From Streptomyces sp. NRRL S-455 (GTDB lineage: Bacteria; Actinomycetota; Actinomycetes; Streptomycetales; Streptomycetaceae): DNA of 64,000 nt. The position numbers and the translations under genes are program-made. Numbering within the stretch: position 1 is the first letter of the stretch; every line of letters starts with the position of its first letter. The stretch covers positions 75,198 through 139,197 of the forward strand of contig NZ_JOCT01000023.1 of NCBI RefSeq assembly GCF_000717875.1, given 5' to 3'. Of this stretch, positions 6,712 to 15,967 are shown piece by piece. The notes under the pieces were generated by a model that was not told the origin of the DNA, ran no database searches, and saw nothing but the letters and a program-made list of their open reading frames with translations.

Positions 6712-8081
6712 AGTCTCTCGACGTAAAGGTCTGGGGCGTCCGCAAGCGGGACACCAAGACGCCCTCGTACGGTGTCCGCTGGTCTGTCGCAGGCGGTGTG
6801 TTTTCGGAGTCCTTCCGCACCAAGGCGCTCGCCGACCACTACCGCACGAAGCTCATGCGTGCCATGCGCGACGGCGAGGAGTTCGACACGGAGTCGGGAC
6901 TTCCGGCCTCAATGGAAGAGAAGAAGTCGGCCGTGTCGTGGTACGCCTTCGCTCTTAGGTACCTCGCCATGAAATGGCCTCATGCCGCCCCCAACACACG
7001 GGACGGCATCAATGAAGCCCTCACCAGCGTGACGCTGGAACTCCTCGACGAGCGCGCCGGACGACCATCCGACGAGGAGATCCGCAGAGCATTACGCAAC
7101 TGGGCCTTCGTGCTGCCGGGGCCCGATGACCGGGAAGTCCCGGACGACGTGCGGAACATTCTCCACTGGGTGTCCAAGGCATCCCGGCCGCTCGCCGATC
7201 TCGCTGAAGCGGCCACGGCTCGCACGGTCCTCGACTCGCTGAAGCTCAAGCTCGACGGCACGGCAGCAGCGGCGGAGACCGTGCGGCGCAAGCGTCGGAC
7301 ACTAGTCAACGCCGCGAACTACGCCGTCGACCTGGGGGAGCTGCGGGAGAACCCCATCACTGCTGTCCGCTGGCAGAAGCCGAAGGTGTCCAACCAGGTC
7401 GACCCGCGAGTTGTCGCCAATCCGGAGCAGGCACGGAACCTCCTGGCGGCGGTTTCCTACGTGGGCGGGTACCGGCGTGCTCGTGGTCGTCGCCTCGTGG
7501 GTCTGTTCGCTGCCATGTACTTCGGTGGCCTGCGGCCGGCGGAAGCGGTCGGACTCGTCGAGACGGACCTGAAGCTTCCCGAGCAGGGCTGGGGCTCGGC
7601 GCTGCTCCACCGGACCCGGCCGTCCGTCGGCAAGCAGTGGACCGACTCGGGGGAGACTCATGACGATCGTGGGCTGAAGAACCGGCCGAGCGAGGACGTC
7701 AGGCGGGTGCCCATCCCGCCCCACCTCGTCACCGTGCTCCGCGAGCACCTGGCCGCCTTCGGCACGGCGGACGACGGGCGGCTGTTCTTCAGCGAGAAGG
7801 GCTCGGTCGTCCCGTCCTCGACCTACTACCGTGTGTGGCAGGAAGCTCGGCTCCTCGCGCTTCCGCCTGCCGTCGCGGCCTCACCGCTCGCGAGTCGACC
7901 GTACGACCTCCGGCACTCGGCGCTGTCGACGTGGCTCAACGCCGGTGTCGACCCCACCGAGGTGGCCGAGCGCGCCGGCAACAGCGTGGAGGTCCTGCTG
8001 ACCCGCTACGCGAAGTGCCTCGACGGACGGCAGGACGTTGCCAACCGGCGTATCGAGGACCTCCTTCGCGAGTACGAGTGA
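6708..8081 (+). CDS. int: tyrosine recombinase (site-specific integrase)
   Basis: 457 residues from GTG 6708, overlapping the excisionase stop, with GGAGGAGGC at 6696-6704. Catalytic features are visible: the first arginine in FGGLRPAEA (about 272), YDLRHSALSTWL (about 398-409) with the second arginine, and the nucleophile tyrosine in LLTRYAK (about 432). The N-terminal part contains SAM-like core and arm-binding regions. It inserts and, with Xis, excises the element at a tRNA 3' end; the nearby tRNA-Arg is the likely target. Confidence 0.93.
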   Translation: MKSLDVKVWGVRKRDTKTPSYGVRWSVAGGVFSESFRTKALADHYRTKLMRAMRDGEEFDTESGLPASMEEKKSAVSWYAFALRYLAMKWPHAAPNTRDGINEALTSVTLELLDERAGRPSDEEIRRALRNWAFVLPGPDDREVPDDVRNILHWVSKASRPLADLAEAATARTVLDSLKLKLDGTAAAAETVRRKRRTLVNAANYAVDLGELRENPITAVRWQKPKVSNQVDPRVVANPEQARNLLAAVSYVGGYRRARGRRLVGLFAAMYFGGLRPAEAVGLVETDLKLPEQGWGSALLHRTRPSVGKQWTDSGETHDDRGLKNRPSEDVRRVPIPPHLVTVLREHLAAFGTADDGRLFFSEKGSVVPSSTYYRVWQEARLLALPPAVAASPLASRPYDLRHSALSTWLNAGVDPTEVAERAGNSVEVLLTRYAKCLDGRQDVANRRIEDLLREYE

Positions 8082-8188
8082 GGCACTCGCACCCCATTGA
8101 GGCTCTGGGCATCTTGTCCGGGGCCTCTCTCGTTTTTGAGCCCTACCTGCTGCGATGCTTCGGGCTGAGAGCGGATGAGGGGGGGCTC

Positions 8189-9043
8189 GTGGAGCTGAAG
8201 GTCACGCGCTGGAAGCGGTACGGACATGATCGCGTGTACGCGAATCTGCCTGATGGCGTCGCGGTCGGCTGGGCGGACGTGAAGACGGGGAGCATCACCG
8301 TCTTGGTCGCTGAGTATCGCGACGACGTGATCGCCGTGCTGACACACCACTTACGGGATAGCCCCGAGCCGGTCTTGCCGCAGAGGGCACCTGAAGCTGA
8401 AGACGGCCCGATGCTGCCGCCTCTGACGCCGGCCGACGACCTGGCCACCAACCGTCCCGGTGAATCCCTCCGCGACCTGCTCGACAAATCCGGCCCGGGG
8501 CTGATCGAGCGAGTGGTCTCACGGCTCCTGCGGCGCCCTACCGAGTGGGACTCATGGCATAAGGGACTGGCGGGGGAGAGGCGAGTTGGAGCCGAGCTGA
8601 ACCGCTTGGAGCGTCACGGATGGCGGGTCCTGCATTCCATCCCCCTGGCCAATCGCGTGGATGTCGATCACCTGCTGATCGGGCCGGGCGGGGTGTTCAG
8701 CATCAATACGAAGCACCACCACGACAAGGCCGTATGGGTCGGCGACGATGCCGTGAAGGTCAATCACGGAAAACCGGCGCCCTACGCACGCAAGAGCCGG
8801 GCGGAGGCCAAGCGTGTAGTCCAGGTGCTTGAGCACTACTGCGATTTTCCCGTACCGGTTGAGCCCGTACTCGTCTTCGTCGGCGTCACCGATCTCCAAG
8901 TGGTCGCCACGCAACTCAGTGTCCGGGTGTACCAGGAGCGCCAAGTGGCGGCTCTGGCACCCCTCTCCGGAGTACTGACGGGCGAGCAAGTCGAGCAGGT
9001 GTACAGCGTCGCTCGCCATCGACAGGCTTGGAGCCAAGCCTGA
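8189..9043 (+). CDS. NERD-domain protein (nuclease-related)
   Basis: About 284 residues from GTG 8189, which follows a G-rich ribosome site; the frame is open back to GTG 8078, which overlaps the integrase stop. The N-terminal module MELKVTRWKRYGHDRVYANLPDG is typical of streptomycete NERD proteins. The NERD core (about 125-240) contains AGERRVGAELNRLERHGWRV and VDHLLIGPGGVFSINTKHH, with the D...N-T-K residues of this restriction-nuclease-like fold. NERD proteins are thought to act on nucleic acid and are often found near mobile or defence genes. The exact role here is unknown. Confidence 0.78.
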   Translation: MELKVTRWKRYGHDRVYANLPDGVAVGWADVKTGSITVLVAEYRDDVIAVLTHHLRDSPEPVLPQRAPEAEDGPMLPPLTPADDLATNRPGESLRDLLDKSGPGLIERVVSRLLRRPTEWDSWHKGLAGERRVGAELNRLERHGWRVLHSIPLANRVDVDHLLIGPGGVFSINTKHHHDKAVWVGDDAVKVNHGKPAPYARKSRAEAKRVVQVLEHYCDFPVPVEPVLVFVGVTDLQVVATQLSVRVYQERQVAALAPLSGVLTGEQVEQVYSVARHRQAWSQA

Positions 9044-9086
9044 GCCAGCCCGTCTCAGCGAGGTCAGTCATCCTCGCGGAAGTGGT

Positions 9087-9836
9087 TCACCCGTTCCAGC
9101 GGGTTGCAATGACATCCGCGACGCTGAAGACATCGTCGCACTCGGGGCATTGCGCCTTACCGAAAAGATAGGTCAACTTGACCGCGACATCGGCCTGGTT
9201 GTCGGCGAGCGCGCGACTGTGCAGTCTTTGGGCAAGTCCCTCCAGCGCCGAGGAGTCTGCAGGCTGAAGAGGGATCTTCTTTGCCGCGGTCTCGTTCATG
9301 TACATGCTGTCGGTAGTCGAGAAGCAGCCGTACTCACCGAAGGCTATGAAGTTCTCGGCGCTACACGAGGGACAGGGAACTTCGTACTCGTCGTCGTTCA
9401 GGCCGTCGAGCTGTTCGCCCCACACATCAACGCCTTCGAAGCTGAGGAGTGCGGCGAGCAAGTAGACGTAAGTTCCGGGGTCATCGCCGAGGCCCGGATC
9501 TCGAAGGGCTTCCTCGGTCAGTTGCAGTAGGTCGGACATCTCCGCGGCATAGGCAACGTGTGGATCTTGCTCGCCGTGTGGCTGGTCAGTGCTGGCCGCG
9601 ATGGCGCCCGCCAGCAACAGCGGCCCTTGTCTGTCCGCGGGCGACCACCGGCGCGCCATGTCTCGTAGGGCCGGCAAGGTCGCGTGGCTCGCCGAGTAGA
9701 CGGTGCCCTGATGGCACAGCCGGGACCAGAGCTCGCTCCAGCCTGAGTCACTCGGATCCTGGCTCACTGCGTCGAGCAGACCCGGAATGTCTTCTGCCGT
9801 GCCGTAGGCGTGGTGGAGCTGCGACCAGTCCGTCAT
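9087..9836 (-). CDS. uncharacterised protein with two CxxC pairs
   Basis: 249 residues, convergent with the NERD gene. The N-terminal part (LHHAYGTAEDIPGLLDAV, ELWSRLCHQGTVYSAS, ATLPALRDMARR) looks like HEAT-type helical repeats and recalls a family often seen near polymorphic toxins and their immunity genes; that resemblance is from memory and uncertain. Two CxxC pairs, PCPSC and QCPEC, flank a central segment and could bind one zinc ion. No strong ribosome site is visible before ATG 9836. It may be cargo of the element. Function unknown. Confidence 0.6.
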   Translation of the reverse strand: MTDWSQLHHAYGTAEDIPGLLDAVSQDPSDSGWSELWSRLCHQGTVYSASHATLPALRDMARRWSPADRQGPLLLAGAIAASTDQPHGEQDPHVAYAAEMSDLLQLTEEALRDPGLGDDPGTYVYLLAALLSFEGVDVWGEQLDGLNDDEYEVPCPSCSAENFIAFGEYGCFSTTDSMYMNETAAKKIPLQPADSSALEGLAQRLHSRALADNQADVAVKLTYLFGKAQCPECDDVFSVADVIATRWNG

Positions 9837-10030
9837 GCCAGCGATCTAAGCAGTCGGGTGCCGCAGACTTCGCAGCTGGGGGTGCATCAGTAGCCCTGTC
9901 TCGAGCGCAAGCCAAGCCTGGGTCGGAAAGCAGTCGGCGACCTGCGGCGATGCTCCAAGATCCCGTCCACGCCTCGTCCACAGCCCTCGACATACAGCCG
10001 CTCCGACCGGCACACGCCTGCACATACGCG

Positions 10031-10070
10031 AAGACCCCGGCCTCAGCGTTTCCGCTGGTGACGGGGTCTT
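10031..10070 (-). terminator. hairpin downstream of tRNA-Arg
   Basis: On the minus strand, AAGACCCCG pairs with CGGGGTCTT (10031-10039 and 10062-10070). An inner 4-bp stem (10045-10048 with 10053-10056) closes a TTTC loop. It lies about 20 bp past the tRNA 3' end and is well placed to end the tRNA transcript. Confidence 0.65.
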
Positions 10071-10088
10071 TGGGCACCTCATACAGGG

Positions 10089-10160
10089 TGCCCCCGGCAG
10101 GATTCGAACCTGCGCACACGGCTCCGGAGGCCGTTGCTCTATCCCCTGAGCTACGGGGGC
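10089..10160 (-). tRNA. tRNA-Arg, anticodon CCG
   Basis: The minus strand folds as a full cloverleaf of 72 nt. The acceptor stem pairs GCCCCCG with CGGGGGC, the D arm is GCTC/GAGC, the anticodon stem ACGGC/GCCGT encloses the loop CTCCGGA with anticodon CCG, and the T arm is GCAGG-TTCGAAT-CCTGC. The discriminator is A and CCA is not encoded. It decodes CGG, a common arginine codon in this genome. The 3' end faces the AICE and probably holds its attachment core. Confidence 0.95.
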
Positions 10161-10311
10161 GTGTCGGTCGCGTTGCTCGCGGCGACGGGTAGAACACTAC
10201 CAGCTCCCCCGGGGTGGTCATGAACGGGTTTCCGCTGTCGGGGGCGGGTGTGTGGGTCGCCCGTGCAGGGTGGAAGTGGGGAAAACCCGGACGCGGTGGC
10301 CGAGGTCGACC

Positions 10312-10324
10312 TACTCTCGAGTTG
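10312..10324 (+). promoter_or_regulatory. -10 element of a leaderless transcript
   Basis: TACTCT at 10312-10317 ends six bases before the GTG start at 10324, and no ribosome site is present. This places the transcription start at or next to the GTG, as in leaderless Streptomyces mRNAs. No clear -35 is visible. Confidence 0.45.
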
Positions 10325-10830
10325 TGCCAGGCGCGTCGGGCCGGGTGCTTGTTGTGGACGACAACAAGGTCATCCGGCAGTTGATCAGGGTCAACCTCGA
10401 GCTGGAGGGGCTGGAGGTGGTGACCGCGGCCGATGGTGCCGAGTGTCTTGATGTCATCCATCAGGTGCGGCCCGATGTCGTGACCCTCGATGTGGTCATG
10501 CCCCGACTGGACGGGCTCCGCACCGCCGCACGCCTGCGGGACGATCCGCGCACCCGTGACGTGCCGCTCGCCATCGTCAGCGCGTGCAGCCGGCACGAGG
10601 TCGAGGCCGGGCTTGAGGTGGGTGTCGACGCTTTCCTCGCCAAACCCTTCGAGCCGGCCGAACTCGTCGGCATGGTGCGACAGTTGATCGAGCGGGAGCG
10701 GGAGCGGGAGCGGGAGCGGAGTGCAGGGGGGCACGGCCACGGTGGTGGCGCCGCTGCCGGGGGCGCGTCCGTGTTCGGGTCCGTCGTCGGTGCGGAGGAG
10801 GCCGAGCGGGCCGGCAGTGCCGGCGGCTGA
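10324..10830 (+). CDS. orphan response regulator (receiver domain only)
   Basis: 168 residues from GTG 10324. The receiver domain (about 7-125) has the acidic pair in VLVVDDNKV, the phospho-acceptor Asp in VTLDVVMPRLDG, a conserved Ser in IVSACS and the Lys in FLAKPFEP. There is no DNA-binding output domain. The C-terminal tail is low complexity, with five Glu-Arg repeats and then Gly/Ala-rich sequence. No kinase gene is adjacent, so it is an orphan and its partner is unknown. The start looks leaderless. Confidence 0.85.
   Translation: MPGASGRVLVVDDNKVIRQLIRVNLELEGLEVVTAADGAECLDVIHQVRPDVVTLDVVMPRLDGLRTAARLRDDPRTRDVPLAIVSACSRHEVEAGLEVGVDAFLAKPFEPAELVGMVRQLIERERERERERSAGGHGHGGGAAAGGASVFGSVVGAEEAERAGSAGG
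10690..10719 (+). repeat. five tandem GAGCGG hexamers
   Basis: Five perfect in-frame copies of GAGCGG code for (Glu-Arg)5 in the tail of the response regulator. Copy number can change by slippage in steps of two residues without shifting the frame. Confidence 0.85.
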
Positions 10831-10982
10831 CGGACCAGGTCGAGTGCGCGCTCCGTCGAGAACGGGTGTGTCCGGTCCCGTCCGGCCCGATCACCTCGTT
10901 GACGGAGACGACTCGTCCACATCCCGGACCACCACGAAACCGGCTCGCATACCCACCCCCTTCCTCCCATACGCTTGTCCCC

Positions 10983-12044
10983 GTGACCCCCGTCGAGCTC
11001 TCCCGCACCGTGCTGCATGCCGTGCGTCGCGCTGTCGACGAGGGGGAGCTCAGCGTGAGCGTGCCGGAGCGGGCCGTGGTCACCGCGCCGGGGCCCGGGG
11101 GCTGTGGTGACTACGCCACCAACATCGCCCTCCAGCTGGCCGGCGCGGCAGGGCAGCCGCCGTTGCGTGTGGCCGAGATTCTGCGGTCGCGTCTCGTGGG
11201 TGAGCCGTCCGTCACCGATGTCGTCGTCACGGGACCCGGGTTCCTCAACCTCAGCCTCGCGAGCAGCGCCTCCGCCGGGCTCGTCGACGAGATCTCGCGG
11301 TGCGGGTGGCGGTACGGGCACGCCGATGGGCCAAGCGGGGCCGTCGTGCGGCTCCGGTGCCCGGCAGAGGTCCGTGCCGTCGTCGTCGCGGACGCCCTGG
11401 CCCGGGTGCTGCGCAGCCAAGGCGACTCCGTGCGGATCAGGTGCGACGGCCGGCCCGAGACGGAGTGGGGATCCCTCCTCGGCGTGGATCTCAGGGACCC
11501 CGGAGGGTTCCACGACCTCTCCGACCGGCCCGACCTCGAGGTCACCATCCGCCCCGTCCCCGCCCCCGCCGACCCCCTGCCCCTCGGCCGGGACGCCGCC
11601 CGCTGGGCCCTGCTTCACCCCGCCGGTCACGACCGGCCCCACATCACCGGCGACCACCTGGTACAGCGGGAGTCCAACCCCCTCTTCCGTGTCCGGTACG
11701 CCCACGCCCGCACCCGGGCCCTCCTGCGCAACGCCGCCGACCTGGGCTTCCACCCCGAGCCCGGCCCCGTGCGGCACAGCGACGCCACAGCGCTGGTCGC
11801 CGCACTCGGCGACCACCCCCGCGTCCTTGCCGCCGCCGCCACGCACCGCACCCCCGACCGCCTGGCCCGGCACCTCGTCACCGTCGCCGACGCCACGCTG
11901 CCCCTGCTCCCCGCCGTGCTGCCCCTCGGCGAGGAGAAACCCTCGGCCGCCCACCGTGCCCGGCTCGCCCTCGCCGAAGCCGCCGGGACGGTGCTGGCCG
12001 GCGGCCTGTCCCTGCTCGGCATCGACGCACCCGACCATCTCTGA
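10983..12044 (+). CDS. nrtL: ArgS-related anticodon-binding protein NrtL
   Basis: 353 residues from GTG 10983. The N-terminal 90 residues resemble the arginyl-tRNA synthetase N-terminal tRNA-binding domain ([26 protein letters not shown]), and the C-terminal part (about 235-353) resembles a DALR anticodon-binding domain ([17 protein letters not shown]). The HIGH and KMSKS catalytic signatures are absent, so it should not charge tRNA. It lies directly upstream of lysA and close to a tRNA-Arg gene. A -10-like TACGCT (10970-10975) seven bases before GTG suggests a leaderless mRNA. The cellular role is not known. Confidence 0.82.
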   Translation: MTPVELSRTVLHAVRRAVDEGELSVSVPERAVVTAPGPGGCGDYATNIALQLAGAAGQPPLRVAEILRSRLVGEPSVTDVVVTGPGFLNLSLASSASAGLVDEISRCGWRYGHADGPSGAVVRLRCPAEVRAVVVADALARVLRSQGDSVRIRCDGRPETEWGSLLGVDLRDPGGFHDLSDRPDLEVTIRPVPAPADPLPLGRDAARWALLHPAGHDRPHITGDHLVQRESNPLFRVRYAHARTRALLRNAADLGFHPEPGPVRHSDATALVAALGDHPRVLAAAATHRTPDRLARHLVTVADATLPLLPAVLPLGEEKPSAAHRARLALAEAAGTVLAGGLSLLGIDAPDHL

Positions 12045-12058
12045 GAGAGCACGCAAGA

Positions 12059-13450
12059 ATGAGCCGTTCCGCACACCCCGCCGGGCCCCGTCACGCCGAT
12101 GTCCTCCCCGAGGGCCACTACTCCGCCCCGCCCGCCGACCTCAACGCCCTGGACCCCAAGGTCTGGGCGCAGACCGTGACGCGTGACGAGGACGGTGTCG
12201 TCACCGTCGGCGGGATTCCCGTCACGCGGCTCGCCGAGGAGTTCGGCACCCCCGCCTACATCCTCGACGAGACCGACTTCCGTTCCCGGGCCCGGGCCTG
12301 GCGGAACGCCTTCGGCCAGGACGCCGACGTGTTCTACGCCGGCAAGGCGTTCCTCTCCCGCGCCGTCGTGCGCTGGCTGCACGAGGAAGGGCTGAACGTC
12401 GACGTCTGCTCCGGTGGCGAGCTGGCCACCGCCCTGTCCGCGGGCATGCCCGCCGAGCGCATCGCCTTCCACGGCAACAACAAGTCCGTCGACGAGATCA
12501 CCCGGGCCGTCGAGGCCGGTGTGGGTCACATCGTGCTCGACTCCTTCCAGGAGATCGCCCGCGTCGCCCACATCGCGCAGAGCCTCGGGAAGCGGCAGAA
12601 GGCCCTGATCCGGATCACGGTCGGCGTCGAGGCCCACACCCACGAGTTCATCGCCACGGCCCACGAGGACCAGAAGTTCGGCATCCCGCTGGCCGGTGGG
12701 CAGGCCGCCGAGGCCGTACGCCGTGCGCTGAAGCTGGACGGTCTGGAGCTCGTCGGTATCCACAGCCACATCGGGTCGCAGATCTTCGACATGTCCGGGT
12801 TCGAGGTCGCCGCCCACCGGGTGGTCGGGCTGCTGAAGGACGTCCGTGACGAGCACGGCGTCGAACTGCCCGAGATCGACCTCGGGGGCGGGCTCGGGAT
12901 CGCGTACACGAGTGACGACGACCCGCGTGAGCCGCACGAGATCGCCAAGGCGCTCAGCGAGATCGTCACCAGGGAGTGCGAGATCGCCAAGCTGCGCACG
13001 CCCCGCATCTCCGTCGAGCCCGGCCGCGCCATCGTCGGACCGACCGCCTTCACGCTCTACGAGGTCGGCACCGTCAAGCCCCTCGACGGACTGCGGACGT
13101 ACGTCTCCGTCGACGGCGGCATGTCGGACAACATCCGCACCGCGCTGTACGACGCGGAGTACAGCGTCGCGCTGGTCTCCCGCACCTCCGACGCCGAGCC
13201 GATGCTCGCCCGGGTCGTCGGCAAGCACTGCGAGAGCGGGGACATCGTGGTCAAGGACGCGTTCCTGCCGGCCGACCTGGCACCGGGTGACCTCCTCGCC
13301 GTGCCGGCCACGGGTGCGTACTGCCGGTCCATGGCCAGCAACTACAACCACGTGCTGCGGCCTCCGGTCGTCGCCGTGAGTGACGGCGAGGCCCGGGTGA
13401 TCGTTCGCCGGGAGACCGAGGAGGACCTGCTGCGTCTCGACGTCGGCTGA
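12059..13450 (+). CDS. lysA: diaminopimelate decarboxylase
   Basis: 463 residues from ATG 12059, 14 bp after nrtL and probably co-transcribed. It makes L-lysine from meso-diaminopimelate, using PLP. The PLP lysine lies in VFYAGKAFL (about 93-101). Other family features are HGNNKS, HIGSQI, the glycine loop [15 protein letters not shown], and CESGD near the C terminus, which contributes the active-site Cys across the dimer. Length fits actinobacterial LysA. It branches from the aspartate pathway, which the next three genes also serve. Confidence 0.95.
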   Translation: MSRSAHPAGPRHADVLPEGHYSAPPADLNALDPKVWAQTVTRDEDGVVTVGGIPVTRLAEEFGTPAYILDETDFRSRARAWRNAFGQDADVFYAGKAFLSRAVVRWLHEEGLNVDVCSGGELATALSAGMPAERIAFHGNNKSVDEITRAVEAGVGHIVLDSFQEIARVAHIAQSLGKRQKALIRITVGVEAHTHEFIATAHEDQKFGIPLAGGQAAEAVRRALKLDGLELVGIHSHIGSQIFDMSGFEVAAHRVVGLLKDVRDEHGVELPEIDLGGGLGIAYTSDDDPREPHEIAKALSEIVTRECEIAKLRTPRISVEPGRAIVGPTAFTLYEVGTVKPLDGLRTYVSVDGGMSDNIRTALYDAEYSVALVSRTSDAEPMLARVVGKHCESGDIVVKDAFLPADLAPGDLLAVPATGAYCRSMASNYNHVLRPPVVAVSDGEARVIVRRETEEDLLRLDVG

Positions 13451-13476
13451 GCCGGACCGGCGGAGGGAACGACAGC

Positions 13477-13505
13477 GGGGCGGAAGATCTCCTGTCTTCC
13501 GCCCC
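13477..13505 (+). terminator. hairpin between lysA and thrA
   Basis: GGGGCGGAAGA (13477-13487), a 7-base loop, then TCTTCCGCCCC (13495-13505) form a perfect 11-bp stem 26 bp after the lysA stop. It probably ends the nrtL-lysA transcript. Confidence 0.75.
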
Positions 13506-13609
13506 CGTACAAATGAAATAGATATCTCACGATCCGGACGAAGGGCAGAAACTCCCGTCCGGTGAGTGAGACTGTTGCAACCGTAGACGGTAAGAGGAAA
13601 CGAGGTCGG

Positions 13610-14902
13610 ATGATGCGTACGCGTCCGCTGAAGGTGGCGCTGCTGGGCTGTGGAGTGGTCGGCTCAGAGGTGGCGCGCATCATGACGACGCACGCCGACG
13701 ACCTCACGGCCCGGATCGGGGCCCCGGTGGAGCTCGCGGGCGTGGCCGTGCGGCGGCCCGACAGGGTGCGTGAGGGCATCGCCCCCGAACTCGTCACCAC
13801 CGACGCCACCGCCCTCGTCAAACGCGGTGACATCGACGTGGTGGTGGAGGTGATCGGCGGCATCGAGCCCGCGCGGACCCTCATCACCACCGCCTTCGAG
13901 CACGGCGCCTCCGTCGTCTCCGCCAACAAGGCGCTGCTCGCCCAGGACGGTGCCACCCTGCACGCCGCCGCCGCGGAGCACGACAAGGACCTCTACTACG
14001 AGGCCGCCGTCGCCGGTGCCATCCCGCTGATCCGGCCGCTGCGCGAGTCCCTCGCCGGCGACAAGATCAACCGGGTGATGGGCATCGTCAACGGAACCAC
14101 CAACTTCATCCTCGACAAGATGGACTCCACCGGGGCCGGGTACCAGGAGGCCCTCGACGAGGCCACCGCCCTGGGATACGCGGAGGCCGACCCGACCGCC
14201 GACGTCGAGGGCTTCGACGCCGCCGCCAAGGCCGCCATCCTCGCCGGCATCGCCTTCCACACCCGCGTGCGCCTCGACGACGTCTACCGCGAGGGCATGA
14301 CCGAGGTCACCGCGGCCGACTTCGCCTCCGCCAAGGAGATGGGCTGCACCATCAAGCTGCTCGCCATCTGCGAGCGGGCCGAGGACGGCGGGTCCGTCAC
14401 CGCGCGCGTGCACCCCGCCATGATCCCGCTGAGCCACCCGCTGGCCTCCGTGCGCGGCGCCTACAACGCCGTGTTCGTCGAGTCCGACGCCGCCGGGCAG
14501 CTCATGTTCTACGGGCCCGGGGCGGGCGGTTCCCCGACGGCGTCCGCCGTGCTCGGCGACCTCGTCGCGGTCTGCCGCAACCGGATCGGCGGCGCGACCG
14601 GACCGGGCGAGTCCGCCTACGCGGCCCTGCCGGTGTCGCCCATGGGCGACGTGGTCACGCGCTACCACATCAGCCTCGACGTGGCCGACAAACCGGGTGT
14701 TCTCGCCCAGGTCGCGACCGTCTTCGCCGAGCACGGAGTCTCGATCGATACGGTTCGCCAGTCGGGGAAGGACGGCGAGGCCTCTCTCGTCGTCGTCACG
14801 CACCGTGCGTCCGACGCCGCCCTCACCGGGACCGTCGAGGCGTTGCGCAAGCTCGACACCGTGCGTGGTGTCGCCAGCATCATGCGGGTTGAAGGAGAGT
14901 AA
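13610..14902 (+). CDS. thrA: homoserine dehydrogenase
   Basis: 430 residues. ATG 13610 is chosen because family homology starts at MMRTRPLKVALLGCG and CGAGGTC lies just before; the frame extends back to 13562 without similarity. The NAD(P)-binding motif GCGVVG (about 12-17) is followed by the catalytic domain with SANKALLA, GTTNFIL and the signature ALGYAEADPTADVEGFDAAAK. A C-terminal ACT domain (about 350-430, ISLDVADKPGVLAQVATVF) is the expected site of threonine feedback. It reduces aspartate semialdehyde to homoserine. thrC follows after 6 bp. Confidence 0.95.
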   Translation: MMRTRPLKVALLGCGVVGSEVARIMTTHADDLTARIGAPVELAGVAVRRPDRVREGIAPELVTTDATALVKRGDIDVVVEVIGGIEPARTLITTAFEHGASVVSANKALLAQDGATLHAAAAEHDKDLYYEAAVAGAIPLIRPLRESLAGDKINRVMGIVNGTTNFILDKMDSTGAGYQEALDEATALGYAEADPTADVEGFDAAAKAAILAGIAFHTRVRLDDVYREGMTEVTAADFASAKEMGCTIKLLAICERAEDGGSVTARVHPAMIPLSHPLASVRGAYNAVFVESDAAGQLMFYGPGAGGSPTASAVLGDLVAVCRNRIGGATGPGESAYAALPVSPMGDVVTRYHISLDVADKPGVLAQVATVFAEHGVSIDTVRQSGKDGEASLVVVTHRASDAALTGTVEALRKLDTVRGVASIMRVEGE

Positions 14903-14908
14903 CCAGCA

Positions 14909-15967
14909 ATGACCCACCAGTGGCGCGGAATCATCGAGGAGTACCGGGACCGGCTGCCGGTATCCGACACCACGCCGGTCGTGACGCTCCGCGAGGGCGG
15001 TACGCCGCTCGTGCCCGCGCAGGTGCTCTCCGAGCGCACGGGCTGCGAGGTCCACCTCAAGGTGGAGGGCGCGAACCCGACCGGTTCCTTCAAGGACCGC
15101 GGTATGACCATGGCCATCACGCGGGCCAAGGAGGAGGGTGCGAAGGCGGTCATCTGCGCCTCCACCGGCAACACCTCGGCCTCCGCCGCCGCGTACGCGG
15201 TGCGGGCCGGGATGGTCTGCGCCGTGCTCGTGCCGCAGGGCAAGATCGCGCTCGGCAAGATGGGCCAGGCCCTCGTGCACGGCGCGAAGATCCTCCAGGT
15301 GGACGGCAACTTCGACGACTGCCTCACGCTCGCGCGCGGCCTCAGCGACAACTACCCCGTGGCGCTGGTCAATTCGGTCAACCCGGTACGTATCGAGGGT
15401 CAGAAGACGGCCGCGTTCGAGATCGTGGACATGCTCGGCGACGCGCCCGACATCCACGTCCTGCCGGTGGGCAACGCGGGCAACATCACGGCCTATTGGA
15501 AGGGCTACAAGGAGTACGCCGCCGATGGGGTCGCCTCCCGGACCCCCCGGATGTGGGGCTTCCAGGCCTCCGGCAGTGCCCCGATCGTGCGCGGCGAGAT
15601 CGTCAAGGACCCGTCGACCATCGCCACCGCCATCCGTATCGGCAACCCGGCCTCGTGGCAGTACGCGCTCGCGGCGCGGGACGAATCGGGCGGTTTCATC
15701 GACGAGGTGACGGACCGTGAGATTCTGCGCGCCTACCGGCTGTTGGCCTCGCAGGAGGGCGTCTTCGTCGAGCCCGCGTCCGCCGCGTCGGTCGCCGGCC
15801 TGCTGAAGGCCGCCGAGCAGGGCAAGGTCGACCCGGGGCAGCGGATCGTGTGCACCGTCACGGGCAACGGGCTGAAGGACCCCGACTGGGCCGTCGCCGG
15901 CGCCCCGCAGCCGGTCACCGTCCCGGTCGACTCGGCCGCCGCGGCGGCGCGTCTGGGCCTCGCCTGA
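14909..15967 (+). CDS. thrC: threonine synthase
   Basis: 352 residues from ATG 14909; GAAGGAGAG at 14891-14899 lies inside the end of thrA, so the two are coupled. It converts O-phosphohomoserine to threonine. The PLP lysine is in [11 protein letters not shown] (about 54-64), with the STGNTSAS phosphate loop and the glycine-rich [12 protein letters not shown]. Length matches the short actinobacterial ThrC class. Confidence 0.95.
   Translation: MTHQWRGIIEEYRDRLPVSDTTPVVTLREGGTPLVPAQVLSERTGCEVHLKVEGANPTGSFKDRGMTMAITRAKEEGAKAVICASTGNTSASAAAYAVRAGMVCAVLVPQGKIALGKMGQALVHGAKILQVDGNFDDCLTLARGLSDNYPVALVNSVNPVRIEGQKTAAFEIVDMLGDAPDIHVLPVGNAGNITAYWKGYKEYAADGVASRTPRMWGFQASGSAPIVRGEIVKDPSTIATAIRIGNPASWQYALAARDESGGFIDEVTDREILRAYRLLASQEGVFVEPASAASVAGLLKAAEQGKVDPGQRIVCTVTGNGLKDPDWAVAGAPQPVTVPVDSAAAAARLGLA

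Larger units (their letters stand above)
1..10089. mobile_element. AICE (pSAM2-type integrative conjugative element), right part
   Basis: The run of a GntR repressor, FtsK-like translocase, DUF2637 protein, small Spd-type proteins, replication initiator, excisionase and tyrosine integrase, all on the plus strand with short or overlapping gaps, is the standard AICE backbone. It ends near a tRNA-Arg gene on the minus strand whose 3' end (10089) faces the element, as expected for integration into a tRNA 3' end. The right boundary is inferred. No second copy of the tRNA 3' end is seen in the window, so the left end must lie before position 1. Two genes (8189-9836) between integrase and tRNA may be cargo. 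Confidence 0.75.

Noticed and set aside
10089..10110. Second copy of the tRNA 3' end as the other att site within the window
   Set aside because: I looked for another copy of the T-arm/acceptor sequence to the left and saw none, so the left att must be outside the window.
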